A stretch of DNA of 6,267 nucleotides, from positions 1 to 6,267 of the forward strand of contig WRKN01000152.1 in the NCBI GenBank assembly GCA_009778055.1, in the 5' to 3' direction. Source of the DNA: Synergistaceae bacterium. Lineage in GTDB: Bacteria > Synergistota > Synergistia > Synergistales > Aminobacteriaceae. The translations under genes were made by a program, and so were the position numbers. Below are positions 4,336-6,267 of the stretch, piece by piece; positions within the stretch are counted from its first letter, which is position 1, and each line of letters starts with the position of its first letter. Below the pieces are notes generated by a model. It was not told the DNA's origin. It did no database searches and saw only the letters and a program-made list of their open reading frames with translations.

Positions 4336-5739
4336 CTATACTTTCAACTCGCCGCTCTTGCGTTTTTCGTCGAAGTCTTTCACCAGTTTGCGCAACACGC
4401 CTGAGAGAATAAGAAGGCCCAGCAGGTTTGGTATGGCCATGAGGGCGTTCAGGGTATCCGCCACGTCCCAGACGTTATTGAGAAAATCGTTGCCCACCGT
4501 GCCGAAAATTTGACCGCCCGCGGCTCCCATGAAAATCACGGCAATCCATAGGAGCTTCATTATAGGCTTGAACTGCACGCCGAAAAGGTAGACCCCGGCT
4601 GTTTCACCGTACCAGTACCAGCCCAATATAGTGGTGAACGCGAAAAGGGCCAGCCCCAGCGACAGGACATATGTTCCGACTGTTCCGAGACCGTATTCAA
4701 AAGCGTAAAGGGTGAGCCTCGCCCCGGTCAATTCGGCGCCTCCGCCCGTGAGGGAACCTGTGGACAAAATAACGAGGGCCGTCATGGCGCAGATAACCAT
4801 AGTGTCCACGAAAACCTCGAAAAGCCCATAAAGCGCCTGACGGATGGGGTGATCGGTGTTGGCCGCCGCGTGAACCATCGGAGCGGAGCCTAAACCGGCT
4901 TCGTTGGAAAAGACTCCCCTGGCTATGCCCCTTCTTACGGCTGCGGCCACGGACCAACCCGCCAGCGCGCCCGGAATGGCCATGGGATCCTCAAACGCGT
5001 ACCTGACCGCCAGGCCAATCGCCGCCGGAATGTTAGCAATGTGCATTACCAGGACGATCATGGAGCCTACGATGTAAAACACCGACATGAAGGGCACCAG
5101 AAGTGTGGTTACGGTCGAAAGGCTTTTGAGCCCTCCGATGATGACCAGGCCGGTAAGCACTACCAAGCCTATCCCGCTGTGCATAGGGTTAACGCCGAAG
5201 CCCATACTCAACCCCTCGGACGTGGAGTTGGCCTGCACCGCCGCCCCAATTCCGAACGAAGCCAGGAAAGCGAACACCGCGAAGACCACGGAGAGCCATT
5301 TCTGTCTGGCGCCGTACTCAAGTATGTACATAGTACCGCCGCGCCAGTCGCCATGCTCGTCTTTTTGACGGAAGTTAACGGCCAGCGCTATTTCGCCGAA
5401 TTTTGTGCACATGCCGAAAAAGGCGGACACCAGCATCCAGAAGACGGCGCCGGGGCCTCCAAGGTGAAGCGCGGTAGCGACGCCCGCTATGTTGCCGGTG
5501 CCGACCGTGGCCGACATCGCCGTCGCAAGGGCGGCGAAGGATGAGATGGACTTATCGTTCTCTCCCGCCTTGTTTTTCTTAAAGTTAAAAACCTCTTTCC
5601 AGGCCATCTTGAAGTAACGCAGTTGCGGAAACCCCAGGAATATCGAGAGGTACACTCCCGTGCCCACGATAAGGCAAAGCATTGCCGGACCCCATACAAT
5701 ACCGTTGATGACGCCGTTGATTCTAAAAAAGGTTTCCAT
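4336..5739 (-). CDS. Sodium:alanine (or glycine) symporter, AGCS family
   Basis: 467 aa integral membrane protein, usual for the AGCS (alanine or glycine:cation symporter) family, LeuT fold, inner membrane. It imports alanine and/or glycine with Na+. Diagnostic segments are MSATVGTGNIAGVATAL (75-91) in the broken first core helix, GGPGAVFWM (94-102), the DWRGGTMYI loop (131-139), RGIARGVFSNEAGLGSAP (270-287) and YWYGETAGVYLFG (375-387). About ten to eleven hydrophobic helices can be traced, and the ends are hydrophilic (C-terminal KDFDEKRKSGELKV). ATG at 5739 has a purine-rich GAGAGGGGG SD about 10 nt upstream. It lies 112 nt after cstA and ends at a strong terminator. The nearby alanine racemase supports alanine as substrate, but this is inference; members of the family cannot be assigned to alanine or glycine from sequence alone. 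Confidence 0.93.
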   Translation of the reverse strand: METFFRINGVINGIVWGPAMLCLIVGTGVYLSIFLGFPQLRYFKMAWKEVFNFKKNKAGENDKSISSFAALATAMSATVGTGNIAGVATALHLGGPGAVFWMLVSAFFGMCTKFGEIALAVNFRQKDEHGDWRGGTMYILEYGARQKWLSVVFAVFAFLASFGIGAAVQANSTSEGLSMGFGVNPMHSGIGLVVLTGLVIIGGLKSLSTVTTLLVPFMSVFYIVGSMIVLVMHIANIPAAIGLAVRYAFEDPMAIPGALAGWSVAAAVRRGIARGVFSNEAGLGSAPMVHAAANTDHPIRQALYGLFEVFVDTMVICAMTALVILSTGSLTGGGAELTGARLTLYAFEYGLGTVGTYVLSLGLALFAFTTILGWYWYGETAGVYLFGVQFKPIMKLLWIAVIFMGAAGGQIFGTVGNDFLNNVWDVADTLNALMAIPNLLGLLILSGVLRKLVKDFDEKRKSGELKV

Positions 5740-5851
5740 TAACTTATCCCCCTCTCAAGTATAATTTATTGCCAAACCAACATTATCACCGCAAACAAAA
5801 GGATGGAATTCTTATGGCGTTAAAATTATCGCGGCATATATAAAAACTTTG

Positions 5852-6267
5852 TTAAGAAAGAGGAGTTTCAAGCTCTGCCTTGCTGACGCGCAGTTTCACG
5901 CCCTGCTTCCAGACCGCCGCCGAATAAAGAGCGGCGAGCAGCGCTCCGATAGGCAAAGAAACGCCATAAGGCAGGTTGAAGCCGATGGCAGCGTTGGCAA
6001 TGTAGGCCGTGGTGATGAACGTGTACCAGGCGCCGGGAACAAGCGACATGAACGGCGCGCGGTCGTAACCTTTGGCCAGCAGGTAAATAGTTATGATGGC
6101 GAAGGCAAACACCGCGAGCGTCTGATTGCTCCACGCGAAATACCTCCACAGGACGGTGAACCCGCCGGGGGACGTCTTGGACCAATAGAGGATTGCCGCC
6201 ACGCCCGCAAAGATGATCGACGAGATGATCACGCGGTTTCGGGCCGGCTTCTGGTCGATGCCGAAAA
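5852..6267 (-). CDS. cstA: CstA-family carrier (carbon starvation protein A), C-terminal part only
   Basis: The last 137 codons of a gene that continues past the right edge; a GTG at 6232 is internal, because the frame stays open to the edge and the upstream residues (FGIDQKPARNR) also fit the family. The segment WRYFAWSNQTLAVFAFAI is the characteristic C-terminal CstA motif (WRYFGW-[AS]-NQTLA), and about four hydrophobic helices are visible. CstA proteins are inner-membrane carriers; E. coli CstA and its relative BtsT/YjiY are linked to peptide and pyruvate uptake. No convincing terminator follows the TAA, so readthrough into the AGCS gene is possible. The C-terminal end (KQGVKLRVSKAELETPLS) is short, as in the compact CstA versions of many anaerobes. 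The exact substrate cannot be told from this part. Confidence 0.9.
   Translation of the reverse strand, partial: FGIDQKPARNRVIISSIIFAGVAAILYWSKTSPGGFTVLWRYFAWSNQTLAVFAFAIITIYLLAKGYDRAPFMSLVPGAWYTFITTAYIANAAIGFNLPYGVSLPIGALLAALYSAAVWKQGVKLRVSKAELETPLS

Noticed and set aside
5740..5851. Promoter for the AGCS gene (TATACT at 5759-5764 or GATAAT further upstream) and a terminator for cstA
   Set aside because: Both -10-like hexamers lack a plausible -35 box at 16-18 nt, and the only hairpin after cstA is a 4-bp AT-rich stem before TTTTT. Nothing here is strong enough to annotate.
6230..6232. GTG as the start of a small 126-aa membrane protein
   Set aside because: The frame is open to the window edge and the residues before the GTG fit the CstA family, so this is the C-terminal part of a larger gene.

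Overview
All supportable genes in this window lie on the minus strand, so in the transcribed direction it reads from right to left. The genes are standard bacterial ones, of moderately high GC, with strong Shine-Dalgarno (SD) sites matching the canonical 16S rRNA tail. The combination of a sodium/alanine symporter, a CstA-type carrier, an alanine racemase and an HndB-like [2Fe-2S] ferredoxin subunit suggests an anaerobic bacterium that uses amino acids or peptides. Synergistota or a Clostridia-like lineage would fit, but this is inference and no single sequence proves it.

Right part (about 4330-6267): the 3' end of a cstA-type transporter gene enters from the right edge. It is followed by a complete AGCS-family sodium:alanine/glycine symporter, which ends at a strong rho-independent terminator (4277-4315). 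Middle (2704-4276): a two-gene unit starts from an extended -10 promoter just past that terminator. It encodes an orphan HndB-like thioredoxin-fold ferredoxin and, 7 nt later, an alanine racemase whose core catalytic residues are intact but whose active-site gate tyrosine is replaced.

Left part (1-2700): the translation operon infC-rpmI-rplT, then pheS and the first codons of pheT. It has its own promoter directly after alr. A roughly 170-nt leader follows, with two stem-loops, a rho-independent terminator just upstream of infC, and an upstream GCCCCT able to pair with the terminator's 5' arm. This layout is that of an attenuator, plausibly L20-controlled by analogy with Firmicutes. A second, very long hairpin between rplT and pheS may reduce readthrough into pheST.

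The most notable points are: (1) infC has no usual start codon at its true N-terminus and most likely starts at AUA behind a perfect 8-nt SD, the type of rare start through which IF3 can control its own synthesis; (2) the infC leader attenuator; (3) the altered gate of the alanine racemase beside an alanine symporter; (4) the orphan HndB subunit co-transcribed with alr. No mobile element, CRISPR array, tRNA or rRNA was seen, and no wholly unknown system is evident. There is no gene-free stretch longer than 300 bases; the longest is the 209-base alr-infC gap.
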